A stretch of 5,148 nucleotides of DNA, taken from the NCBI GenBank assembly GCA_964401045.1, contig CAYNXB010000124.1:1-5148 (forward strand). Reading direction: 5' to 3'. The notes below the pieces were generated by a model. It did not search any database, had not been told where the DNA came from, and saw only the letters and a program-made list of their open reading frames with translations. Of this stretch, positions 1-5,148 are shown piece after piece. This DNA comes from CAYNXB01 sp964401045 (lineage in GTDB: Bacteria; Pseudomonadota; Alphaproteobacteria; Sphingomonadales; Sphingomonadaceae). Position 1 is the first letter of the stretch. Every line of letters begins with the position of its first letter. The position numbers and the translations under genes are program-made.

Positions 1-343
1 AGATCGCGAACACCAGGCTCTTCCACACCCAGTCCCACTTGGCGAGCGCGTCCTCCGGGAACGCGGCGCCGATGGTGGTCCAGCCGCAGTACACCAGCAG
101 CGCGACCAGCAACCCCTGGCGGAAGGTGAAGCGCGTGCCGTCCTTCTTGTCGAACACCAGCCAGCCGACGAACGCCGCGGCGAACGCGATGAGCGACATC
201 GGTATGTGCGGCAGGATCGCCCAGCCGATCTTCTGCGGCGCGAGGATATCGACGTAGATGTAGGTAAGGACCCACACGAACGGACGCTTCAGCCCGACCA
301 ACAATAGAATCGCGAAAAAGCCGAGCAGCGCGATCTCAATCAT
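1..343 (-). CDS. Exosortase A-associated putative O-glycosylation ligase (DUF5935 N-terminal region), partial
   Basis: This is the first 114 codons of a leftward gene that runs off the left edge. The protein begins MIEIALLGFFAILLLVGLKR, a first membrane helix (about residues 3-18). Further hydrophobic stretches lie at about 42-63 and 78-93, so it is a multi-pass inner-membrane protein. The segments VDILAPQKIGW (31-41), IPMSLIAFAAAFVGW (47-61), RFTFRQG (71-77) and FPEDALAKWDWVWKSL (95-110) match what I know of the DUF5935 / exosortase A-associated O-ligase family, which is Wzy/WaaL-like. Members are thought to polymerise or transfer glycan at the periplasmic face; that role is predicted by family. 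The start is well supported: GGAGG at 354-350 lies 6 bases before the ATG, inside the upstream small frame, whose stop overlaps this start by 8 bases. Full-length members are several hundred residues, so the catalytic loop region lies outside the window. The family call is recognition only. Confidence 0.85.
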   Translation of the reverse strand, partial: MIEIALLGFFAILLLVGLKRPFVWVLTYIYVDILAPQKIGWAILPHIPMSLIAFAAAFVGWLVFDKKDGTRFTFRQGLLVALLVYCGWTTIGAAFPEDALAKWDWVWKSLVFAI

Positions 344-485
344 CGCCCGCCTCCGGCTCGCTGGCAGGCCGCGCACGCCGTTTGTCGTTCCGGCTCGTGC
401 CATCGAGATCGGCGCGCCCCATCAGCCGCCAGGCGGCGAGCGCCAGCAGCGCGTGCGTGAGGCCGAGCGCGAACAAATCGATCAT
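336..485 (-). CDS. Small single-pass membrane protein, 49 aa, function unknown
   Basis: I translated this frame from the reverse strand. It runs ATG (485-483) to TGA (338-336) and encodes 49 residues starting MIDLFALGLTHALLALAAWR. Residues 2-22 form one hydrophobic, helix-like segment. The rest is a polar tail rich in Arg, Asp and Glu (residues 23-49), with a basic NDKRRAR patch at 33-39 that would face the cytoplasm by the positive-inside rule. The stop overlaps the ligase start by 8 bases, and the ligase ribosome binding site lies within this frame. This is strong circumstantial evidence for an operon pair. Against it, there is no clear Shine-Dalgarno sequence before its own ATG, and a frame this short can occur by chance in GC-rich DNA. 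I do not recognise a named family. It could be an accessory subunit of the glycan ligase or only a translated leader. Confidence 0.55.
   Translation of the reverse strand: MIDLFALGLTHALLALAAWRLMGRADLDGTSRNDKRRARPASEPEAGDD
350..354 (-). promoter_or_regulatory. Ribosome binding site of the O-ligase gene
   Basis: Read on the minus strand this is GGAGG, ending 6 bases before the ATG at 343-341. It lies inside the last codons of the upstream 49-codon frame. That arrangement fits translational coupling, and it fixes the ligase start. Confidence 0.7.
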
Positions 486-552
486 GTCGCGGGCCGCGCT
501 AGCAGGCCGGGGTTGACGCGCCGTTAAGCTTGTCGTGGCAGGGGTCAGCCCG
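486..552. promoter_or_regulatory. Divergent intergenic region, probable promoters in both directions
   Basis: These 67 bases separate the leftward 49-codon gene from the rightward glycosyltransferase, so initiation signals for both should lie here or just inside the genes. A TTGACG at 513-518 matches the alphaproteobacterial -35 consensus on the plus strand, but the -10 position 17 bases on (TGGCAG, 536-541) is poor. On the minus strand, TTAACG (527-522) is followed after 17 bases by TGCTAG (504-499), also a weak -10. No operator or clear terminator is visible. Confidence 0.3.
540..544 (+). promoter_or_regulatory. Ribosome binding site of the glycosyltransferase
   Basis: AGGGG ends 8 bases before the ATG at 553. 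This favours that start over an in-frame GTG at 535, which has no purine-rich sequence upstream. The resulting N-terminus, MTRVLHVLDHSLPLHSGYTF, is also where this family normally begins. Confidence 0.65.
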
Positions 553-1773
553 ATGACCCGGGTGCTCCACGTCCTCGACCATTCGCTGCCGCTGCACAGC
601 GGTTATACCTTCCGCACGCGCGCGATCCTGAAGGCGCAACAGGCGGCCGGGCTGGAGGTGCGCGCGATCACCGGGCTGCGGCATACGGCAGATAGCCCGC
701 CGGTCGAGGAGATCGACGGCCTCGCCTTCCACCGCACCCCCGGCAGCGCTTCGGGCGCGCCCGGCCTGCGCGAATGGCGCGAGATCGGTCAGCTTGCCGA
801 CGCGATCGAGGCGCTGATCCGCGATTGGCGCCCGGACGTGATCCACGCCCATTCCCCCGCGTTGTGCGGGCTCGCCGCCGAGCGCGCGGCGAAGCGCCAC
901 GGGATCCGCACGGTCTATGAGATCCGCGCATTCTGGGAGGATGCGGCGGTCGAGAACGGCGCGGGCCGCGAAGGTTCGCTCAAGTACCGCCTGACGCGCG
1001 AGCTCGAAAACCGCGCGGTCGCCGGTGCCGACGCGGTGGTGACGATCTGCCGCGGCCTGCGCGACGATCTGATCGCGCGTGGCTTTCCGGGCGACGGAAT
1101 CGCGATTGTGCCCAACGGGGTCGACCTGACCCTGTTCGGCGATCCGCCCGGGCGCGACGTCGCGCTCGCGAAGGAACTCGACCTCGGAAAAGGCCCGGTG
1201 ATCGGCTTCATCGGCAGCTTCTACGATTACGAGGGCCTCGACGTGCTGATCGCGGCGATGCCGGCGCTGGTCGCGTGCGTGCCGCAGGCGAAGCTGCTGC
1301 TGGTCGGCGGCGGGCCGATGGAAGCCGCGCTCAAGGCGCAGGCTGGCGATTCGCCAGCCATCCGCTTTGTCGGCCGCGTCCCGCACCACGAGGTCGAGCG
1401 CTATTACGCCCTCACCGACGTGCTCGCCTATCCGCGCAAGGCCAGCCGGCTGACCGAGCTGGTTACGCCGCTCAAGCCGCTCGAGGCGATGGCGCAGGGC
1501 AAGCTCGTCGCCGCCTCGGCGGTCGGCGGCCACCGCGAACTGATCGCCGACGGCATCACCGGAACGCTGTTCGCGCCCGACGATTCGCAAGCCTGCGCCG
1601 AGTCCCTGGCCGGGCTGCTGGCGAATCGCACCCGCTGGCCCGCGATCCGCAAGGCCGCGCGCCGCCACGTGAGTGAAAACCACGACTGGGCGCGCAATGT
1701 TCAGCGTTATCTAGCCGTTTACCAAGCCCTGTTAGAGCCCCGATTTCACGGGCGCCTGCCCGCCGCGGCGTGA
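553..1773 (+). CDS. GT4-type glycosyltransferase, XrtA/PEP-CTERM-associated
   Basis: A complete protein of 406 residues, the usual size for this class. It probably transfers a sugar from a nucleotide-sugar donor to a lipid-linked glycan at the cytoplasmic face of the inner membrane, in exopolysaccharide assembly. The N-terminal Rossmann half opens with RVLHVLDHSLPLHSGYTFRT (3-22), characteristic of the exosortase A-associated group (TIGR04063-like, by memory), and continues with HAHSP (98-102) and VYEIRAFWED (121-130). The C-terminal donor-binding half has PNGVD (187-191), GFIGSFYDYEGLD (218-230), LLLVGGGP (248-255) and TPLKPLEAMAQGKLVAAS (305-322). Glu311 is the second glutamate of the usual GT4 pair. 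The position eight residues earlier is Leu303, with Glu302 beside it, so the classical EX7E spacing is not met; some GT4 branches instead carry this TPLKPLEAM form. There is no signal peptide or membrane helix. The divergent O-ligase supports an XrtA locus. The donor and acceptor cannot be told from sequence. Confidence 0.92.
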   Translation: MTRVLHVLDHSLPLHSGYTFRTRAILKAQQAAGLEVRAITGLRHTADSPPVEEIDGLAFHRTPGSASGAPGLREWREIGQLADAIEALIRDWRPDVIHAHSPALCGLAAERAAKRHGIRTVYEIRAFWEDAAVENGAGREGSLKYRLTRELENRAVAGADAVVTICRGLRDDLIARGFPGDGIAIVPNGVDLTLFGDPPGRDVALAKELDLGKGPVIGFIGSFYDYEGLDVLIAAMPALVACVPQAKLLLVGGGPMEAALKAQAGDSPAIRFVGRVPHHEVERYYALTDVLAYPRKASRLTELVTPLKPLEAMAQGKLVAASAVGGHRELIADGITGTLFAPDDSQACAESLAGLLANRTRWPAIRKAARRHVSENHDWARNVQRYLAVYQALLEPRFHGRLPAAA

Positions 1774-1827
1774 CGCGGATGGCCGGCACTCGCAGGCACA
1801 AGGCTAGCCAGAGGCAAAAAGTGGCTC

Positions 1828-1831
1828 AGGA
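1828..1831 (+). promoter_or_regulatory. Ribosome binding site chosen for the acidic membrane protein
   Basis: AGGA ends 7 bases before the ATG at 1839. A competing site, GAGG at 1811-1814, lies 6 bases before an in-frame GTG at 1821, so a protein 6 residues longer is also possible. The earliest in-frame start (GTG at 1770, overlapping the glycosyltransferase stop as GTGA) has no ribosome binding site. Confidence 0.45.
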
Positions 1832-1838
1832 CCTCGAT

Positions 1839-3317
1839 ATGCAACAAGACGAAGCGCAAATGGGGGCGCCGGCGAAGACGCCGATCAGCGCACATCCCGC
1901 CTTCCCCCTGATCGTGGGGCTGTGGTTCGCCGCGCTCCTCGGCCTCGGCACGATCGTGCTGCCGGCGGTGGTATTGGAGAAGGCGGCCGGCGCGAGCGGC
2001 TTGTCGAGCGTGTTCCCGCAAGCCGCAGCGCCGCTCACCGCAGGCGCCCGCGCGGCGTTCGCGCTGCTCGCGACGATCCTGGGGCTGGTCGGCGGACTGG
2101 CGCTCGCGCACCGGGTGGCCGCAACGCAGGTCGCTGCGCGCGCGCCCCGCCGCCGTGCGCCCAATGCCCCGCCGCGCCCGCTGTCGGTGCATGACGATCT
2201 TGGCGAAGAAGCGATTGCCCCCACCCTCGGCGAACAGCGCAAGCCGCTTCCCGGCCGTCGCCGCTCGCTGGCGGCGATGGAGGACGAACGGCCAAGCGAT
2301 TTCCTGCTCGCCCCCTTGCCCGGAAGCGAGGCGATCTCACCGCCAGAATTGCCCGCCGACGAGGATGAAATGAGCGAACGGCCGAGCGACATCGCGATTC
2401 CGGCGCACGACGGCGATGCGGTCGAAGAACTCGATGCGGCCGAACCCTACGTGCCGTCGCTGGATACCCGCAAGCCGCGCGATTTCGCTGCCCCGCCGCC
2501 GCCCGAAGCAGCGGGCGAAGTGCTTGAGCCGTTGTCGCTCGAGCCGATCGACGCGCCGCTCGAGGATCTCGGCATGGTGCAGTTGGCCGAACGGCTCGGC
2601 CGTTCGATGCATCGTCGGTTGAGCCAACCGAAGCCGCTGCCGGAACCCGAGGAAGAGACGCTCGTCGTCCCACCGCCGGTGGTGCCCGAGGCGCTACGCG
2701 CGTTCATGGACGGCCCGCCTGAGGATTTCGCGCCGCAGGCGCTTGCCGCGGAGGTCCCCGAACCGGTGATCCCGACAGCGCTGCAGTCGTTCGCCTTCGC
2801 GGCGTTCAACGCCGACGAGGACGATGAGGACCACGAGACGCACGATCCCGGCCCGTTCACCCTGCCGCTCGCGTCGATGCCGCGGCGTCCGTTCGACGCC
2901 CCGATGGCGCGCGCGGCGAACGCCGAGCCCCTCCTGGTCGAGGACGAGGCGGACGACGACAACGACGACGAGGACGAAATCATCGCCGACGAGAGCTACA
3001 GTTCGCTGCTGACGATGACGAGCCCGTTCCGCGCGGCCGAGGAGTTCGTCCGCATCGACGAGCCCGAAGAGAGCGACGACGAGATCGAACCGGCCGTGGT
3101 GTTTCCCAGCCAGGAGCCGGTCGTGGACGAAGCCGTCTCGGCCGAGAACGCCGAGGCAGCCCCTGTCACGAACATCGCGCGGCCGTTCGACGCGCCACAC
3201 CAGCCGGCCCCGAGCACCGCCCCGGTGCGTGCGCGCACCTCGCCCGATCCGGTCGAGACCGAGCGCGCGCTGCGTTCCGCGCTGGCCAACCTCCAGCGAA
3301 TGAGCGGCACCGCCTGA
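1839..3317 (+). CDS. Membrane-anchored acidic, proline-rich protein of unknown function
   Basis: The protein is 492 residues from the chosen ATG. I do not recognise a named family, although the opening (TPISAHPAFPLIVGLWFAAL, 14-33) resembles conserved hypothetical proteins of sphingomonads. Two membrane helices lie at about 22-45 and 72-92. The basic patch RAPRRRAP (101-108) just after the second suggests that both ends are cytoplasmic. Residues 110-470 are rich in Pro, Ala, Asp and Glu and are probably disordered. Within them, ERPSD occurs twice (150-154, 180-184), RPFDAP occurs twice (350-355, 448-453), and there are acidic runs at 326-331 and 368-380. Two stretches look helical: LEDLGMVQLAERLGRSMHRR (241-260) and the C-terminal ETERALRSALANLQRM (473-488); such islands often bind partners. 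The start is uncertain among GTG 1770, GTG 1821, ATG 1839 and ATG 1860. I prefer 1839, because codons before 1821 include AGG, CAA and AAA and look non-coding. It follows the glycosyltransferase by 65 bases with no terminator between, so they may share a transcript. A scaffold or membrane-tether role is a guess. Confidence 0.85.
   Translation: MQQDEAQMGAPAKTPISAHPAFPLIVGLWFAALLGLGTIVLPAVVLEKAAGASGLSSVFPQAAAPLTAGARAAFALLATILGLVGGLALAHRVAATQVAARAPRRRAPNAPPRPLSVHDDLGEEAIAPTLGEQRKPLPGRRRSLAAMEDERPSDFLLAPLPGSEAISPPELPADEDEMSERPSDIAIPAHDGDAVEELDAAEPYVPSLDTRKPRDFAAPPPPEAAGEVLEPLSLEPIDAPLEDLGMVQLAERLGRSMHRRLSQPKPLPEPEEETLVVPPPVVPEALRAFMDGPPEDFAPQALAAEVPEPVIPTALQSFAFAAFNADEDDEDHETHDPGPFTLPLASMPRRPFDAPMARAANAEPLLVEDEADDDNDDEDEIIADESYSSLLTMTSPFRAAEEFVRIDEPEESDDEIEPAVVFPSQEPVVDEAVSAENAEAAPVTNIARPFDAPHQPAPSTAPVRARTSPDPVETERALRSALANLQRMSGTA
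2283..2390 (+). repeat. Pair of short in-frame repeats encoding (D/S)ERPSD
   Basis: Bases 2283-2300 and 2373-2390 are near-identical 18-mers that differ at four positions. Both encode a residue followed by ERPSD in the tail of the acidic membrane protein, 30 codons apart. They are probably a repeated linear motif, not a mobile repeat. Confidence 0.6.
2886..3197 (+). repeat. Pair of short in-frame repeats encoding RPFDAP
   Basis: Bases 2886-2903 and 3180-3197 each encode RPFDAP in the acidic membrane protein, 98 codons apart. They differ only at three third codon positions (CGT/CGG, GCC/GCG, CCG/CCA), so the peptide is identical while the DNA has drifted. That pattern suggests selection on the peptide motif. 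Confidence 0.6.
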
Positions 3318-3525
3318 CGCGCGCGGGGAAGGCCCGGCAAACCCGGACTTTCGCCACCCCAAGCCAAATTCCCGCGTGCGCGAAGTTGCCAAAACAGCTT
3401 CGTGTCGCCAAAGGGGGTGTTCGCGACATTTTTGCGCCCTGCCGGGCGGCGTGATTCGCGCTTCGTTGCAGGGGCGTCGCGTAATATCGCGCCTGCGTGT
3501 CAGGACTGGTTGAGTGGGAATTTGA
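3318..3525 (+). promoter_or_regulatory. Intergenic region upstream of gltB, presumed promoter and leader
   Basis: These 208 non-coding bases should hold the gltB promoter. A TAATAT at 3482-3487 is the best -10-like hexamer in this GC-rich stretch, but the bases 17 upstream (CGCTTC, 3459-3464) match a -35 poorly, and TTGCAG at 3466-3471 is too close. A small perfect hairpin, CGCCC-TGCC-GGGCG, lies at 3435-3448, and the larger hairpin is at 3378-3405. The ribosome binding site of gltB is weak: GTGGGA at 3514-3519, 6 bases before the ATG. I see no known riboswitch and no good sigma-54 site. Confidence 0.35.
3378..3405 (+). other. Inverted repeat / RNA hairpin between the acidic protein gene and gltB
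   Basis: CGAAGTTG (3381-3388) pairs with CAGCTTCG (3395-3402), with one G-U wobble, around the 6-base loop CCAAAA. In RNA the stem extends by three more pairs (3378-3380 with 3403-3405), two of them G-U. It lies 60 bases after the upstream stop codon and 120 bases before gltB. No run of T follows on either strand, so it is not a standard intrinsic terminator. It could be an mRNA 3' end, part of the gltB leader, or a protein-binding palindrome. Confidence 0.45.
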
Positions 3526-5148
3526 ATGGGTTATCCGCCGCCTCAAGGCCTCTACGATCCGCGTAACGAGCACGATTCCTGCGGCGTGGGCTTTGTCGCC
3601 CATATTAAAGGAACGAAATCGCACGCAATCGTGGGTCAGGCGCTGGAAATCCTCGCCAACCTCGATCACCGCGGCGCGGTCGGCGCGGACCCGCTGCTGG
3701 GTGACGGCGCGGGCATCCTGATTCAGATCCCCGATCCGCTGTTCCGCAAGTGGGCGGACGCGAACGGCCACGACCTGCCGCAGCCGGGCGATTACGCGAT
3801 CGCTATGTGCTTCATGCCGCAAGACGCGAAGGCGCGCGATTTCGTCACCGAGCAGCTCGAGAAGTTCATCGCCAAGGAAGGCCAGCGGCTGATCGGCTGG
3901 CGCGACGTGCCGACCACGCTCGACGGGCTTGGCAAGGCGGTCATCGCTTCGATGCCTGTGGTGCGCCAGTGCGTGATCGCGCGCGGGGCCAACTGCGCGG
4001 ACCAGGACGCGTTCGAGCGCAAGCTGATCGTGATCCGCAAGCAGGCGCAGAACCCGCTCAAGAAGCTGGCGCTCAAGCATGGCATTCCTGGCCTGACCGA
4101 TCTCTACATCCCGAGCTTCTCGAGCCGGACGATCGTCTACAAGGGCCTGCTGCTGGCGACCCAGGTGGGCAGCTTCTACGACGACCTGCGCAATCCCGAC
4201 TGCATCAGCGCGGTCGGCCTCGTCCACCAGCGGTTCTCGACCAACACGTTCCCCAGCTGGCGGCTGGCGCACCCGTACCGCTTCATCGCCCACAACGGCG
4301 AGATCAACACGGTGCGCGGCAACGTCAACTGGATGGAAGCGCGCCGGCGGACGATGGAATCCTCCCTGCTTGGCGCCGACCTCGACAAGCTGTGGCCGAT
4401 CATTCCGCACGGCCAGTCGGACACCGCGTGCCTCGATAACGCGCTCGAGCTGCTGCTCCTCGGCGGCTATAGCCTCGCGCACGCGATGATGATGCTGATG
4501 CCGGAAGCGTGGGCCAAGAACCCGCTGATGGATCCCAAGCGGCGCGCGTTCTACGAATACCACGCGGCGCTGATGGAACCGTGGGACGGCCCCGCCGCGG
4601 TCGCCTTCACCGATGGCCGCCAGATCGGCGCCACGCTCGATCGCAACGGCCTGCGCCCCGCGCGCTGGTGCGTGACCAAGGATGACCTGGTGGTTCTGGC
4701 CTCGGAAAGCGGCGTGCTGCCGTTCGCCGAGGAGGACATCGTGCGCAAGTGGCGCTTGCAGCCGGGCAAGATGCTGCTGATCGATCTCGAGCAGGGCCGC
4801 ATCATCGAGGACGGTGAGCTCAAGGACAAGCTGGCGAGCGCGCATCCTTACGAGCAGTGGCTGAGCCAGGCACAGTACACGCTCGACGATCTCGACCAGA
4901 TCGATCCCGAACTGTCCGAGATCGCGCCGAGCGGCACCACCCTGCTCGATCGCCAGCAGGCGTTCGGCTACACCCAGGAAGATCTGACCAGGTTCCTCGA
5001 GCCGATGGCGGTCCAGGGCGACGATCCGATCGGCTCGATGGGCACGGACACGCCGATCGCGGTGCTCTCCACGCGCGCGCGGCTGCTCTACGATTACTTC
5101 AAGCAGAACTTCGCCCAGGTCACCAACCCGCCGATCGATCCGATCCGC
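3526..5148 (+). CDS. gltB: Glutamate synthase (NADPH) large subunit GltB, partial (N-terminal 541 residues)
   Basis: This is the alpha subunit of glutamate synthase, which with the small subunit GltD converts glutamine, 2-oxoglutarate and NADPH to two glutamates in the cytoplasm, the second half of GS-GOGAT ammonia assimilation. An in-frame TGA (3523-3525) directly before the ATG rules out any longer start. The first 18 residues are a short propeptide. Cys19 in EHDSCGVGF (15-23) is the N-terminal nucleophile exposed by processing; it releases ammonia from glutamine. The class II glutaminase domain (about 19-430) shows NLDHRGAVGAD (45-55), HQRFSTNTFPSWRLAHPYR (234-252), HNGEINTVRGN (256-266), HGQSD (295-299) and DRNGLRPARW (372-381). 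The central domain begins near 471, with GYTQEDL (481-487) and DPIGSMGTDTP (500-510). The frame is open to the right edge. Members have about 1500 residues, so the FMN and iron-sulfur synthase domain and the C-terminal beta-helix lie outside. No key residue is missing. gltD would be expected downstream. Confidence 0.97.
   Translation, partial: MGYPPPQGLYDPRNEHDSCGVGFVAHIKGTKSHAIVGQALEILANLDHRGAVGADPLLGDGAGILIQIPDPLFRKWADANGHDLPQPGDYAIAMCFMPQDAKARDFVTEQLEKFIAKEGQRLIGWRDVPTTLDGLGKAVIASMPVVRQCVIARGANCADQDAFERKLIVIRKQAQNPLKKLALKHGIPGLTDLYIPSFSSRTIVYKGLLLATQVGSFYDDLRNPDCISAVGLVHQRFSTNTFPSWRLAHPYRFIAHNGEINTVRGNVNWMEARRRTMESSLLGADLDKLWPIIPHGQSDTACLDNALELLLLGGYSLAHAMMMLMPEAWAKNPLMDPKRRAFYEYHAALMEPWDGPAAVAFTDGRQIGATLDRNGLRPARWCVTKDDLVVLASESGVLPFAEEDIVRKWRLQPGKMLLIDLEQGRIIEDGELKDKLASAHPYEQWLSQAQYTLDDLDQIDPELSEIAPSGTTLLDRQQAFGYTQEDLTRFLEPMAVQGDDPIGSMGTDTPIAVLSTRARLLYDYFKQNFAQVTNPPIDPIR

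Noticed and set aside
39..257. Plus-strand 72-codon frame at the left edge
   Set aside because: The minus strand here encodes the O-ligase with recognisable family segments; the plus frame has no motif or convincing initiation signal.
535..552. Earlier GTG start for the glycosyltransferase
   Set aside because: There is no ribosome binding site before it, and the six added residues do not belong to the family's usual N-terminus; the ATG at 553 has AGGGG at the right distance.
499..1683. Long open frame of 394 codons on the minus strand opposite the glycosyltransferase
   Set aside because: The translation is Arg-, Ala- and Asp-rich with no recognisable motif, and it lies fully antisense to a well-identified gene. 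High third-position GC suppresses stops on the opposite strand.
3435..3448. Small hairpin CGCCC-TGCC-GGGCG as an intrinsic terminator
   Set aside because: The T run (3429-3433) precedes the stem on the plus strand, and on the minus strand it reads as A after the stem, so neither direction gives stem followed by U-tract.
3447..3462. Possible sigma-54 -24/-12 site upstream of gltB
   Set aside because: GG and GC can be placed 10 bases apart, but the flanking bases do not match TGGCAC or TTGC; such matches are common by chance in GC-rich DNA.
3750..4439. Plus-strand 229-codon frame inside gltB
   Set aside because: It lies in another frame of gltB; the Arg/Gly/Pro-rich translation is what a shifted reading of GC-rich coding DNA gives.
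3166..4845. Open frame of 559 codons on the minus strand spanning the gltB 5' half and the intergenic region
   Set aside because: It is antisense to gltB, whose motifs are unmistakable, and it also crosses the intergenic region and the end of another gene. Its composition is typical of a shadow frame in GC-rich DNA.

Overview
The window looks like chromosomal DNA from a high-GC alphaproteobacterium, most likely of the Sphingomonadales (Sphingomonas or Erythrobacteraceae type). This rests on strong G/C bias at third codon positions, a GltB of the alphaproteobacterial type, and a glycosyltransferase and O-ligase pair that closely resemble the exosortase A (XrtA)-associated proteins of sphingomonads. 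Family assignments come from recognising the sequences, not from a search.

Layout. On the left, two genes read leftward. The first is a short, previously uncalled reading frame of 49 codons (485 to 336). It overlaps by 8 bases the start of a membrane protein (343 to beyond the left edge) that matches the N-terminal region (DUF5935) of the exosortase A-associated putative O-glycosylation ligases. A divergent gap of 67 bases follows. Next, reading rightward, comes a complete GT4-type glycosyltransferase of the XrtA/PEP-CTERM-associated class (553-1773). After 65 bases there is a 492-residue protein of unknown function with two N-terminal membrane helices and a long, acidic, proline-rich, probably disordered tail (1839-3317). 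A 208-base intergenic region with a good hairpin leads to gltB, the large subunit of NADPH-glutamate synthase (3526 to beyond the right edge, 541 codons present).

How the genes fit together. The ligase and the glycosyltransferase probably belong to one end of an exopolysaccharide and PEP-CTERM protein-sorting locus, which would continue to the left. gltB starts a housekeeping nitrogen-assimilation unit that would be expected to continue with gltD on the right. The membrane-anchored acidic protein lies between the two and cannot be assigned to either with confidence.

I see no mobile element, CRISPR array, tRNA or rRNA. The least explained parts are the 49-codon frame, the acidic membrane protein and the hairpin before gltB. 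I did not find convincing evidence of a wholly new system.
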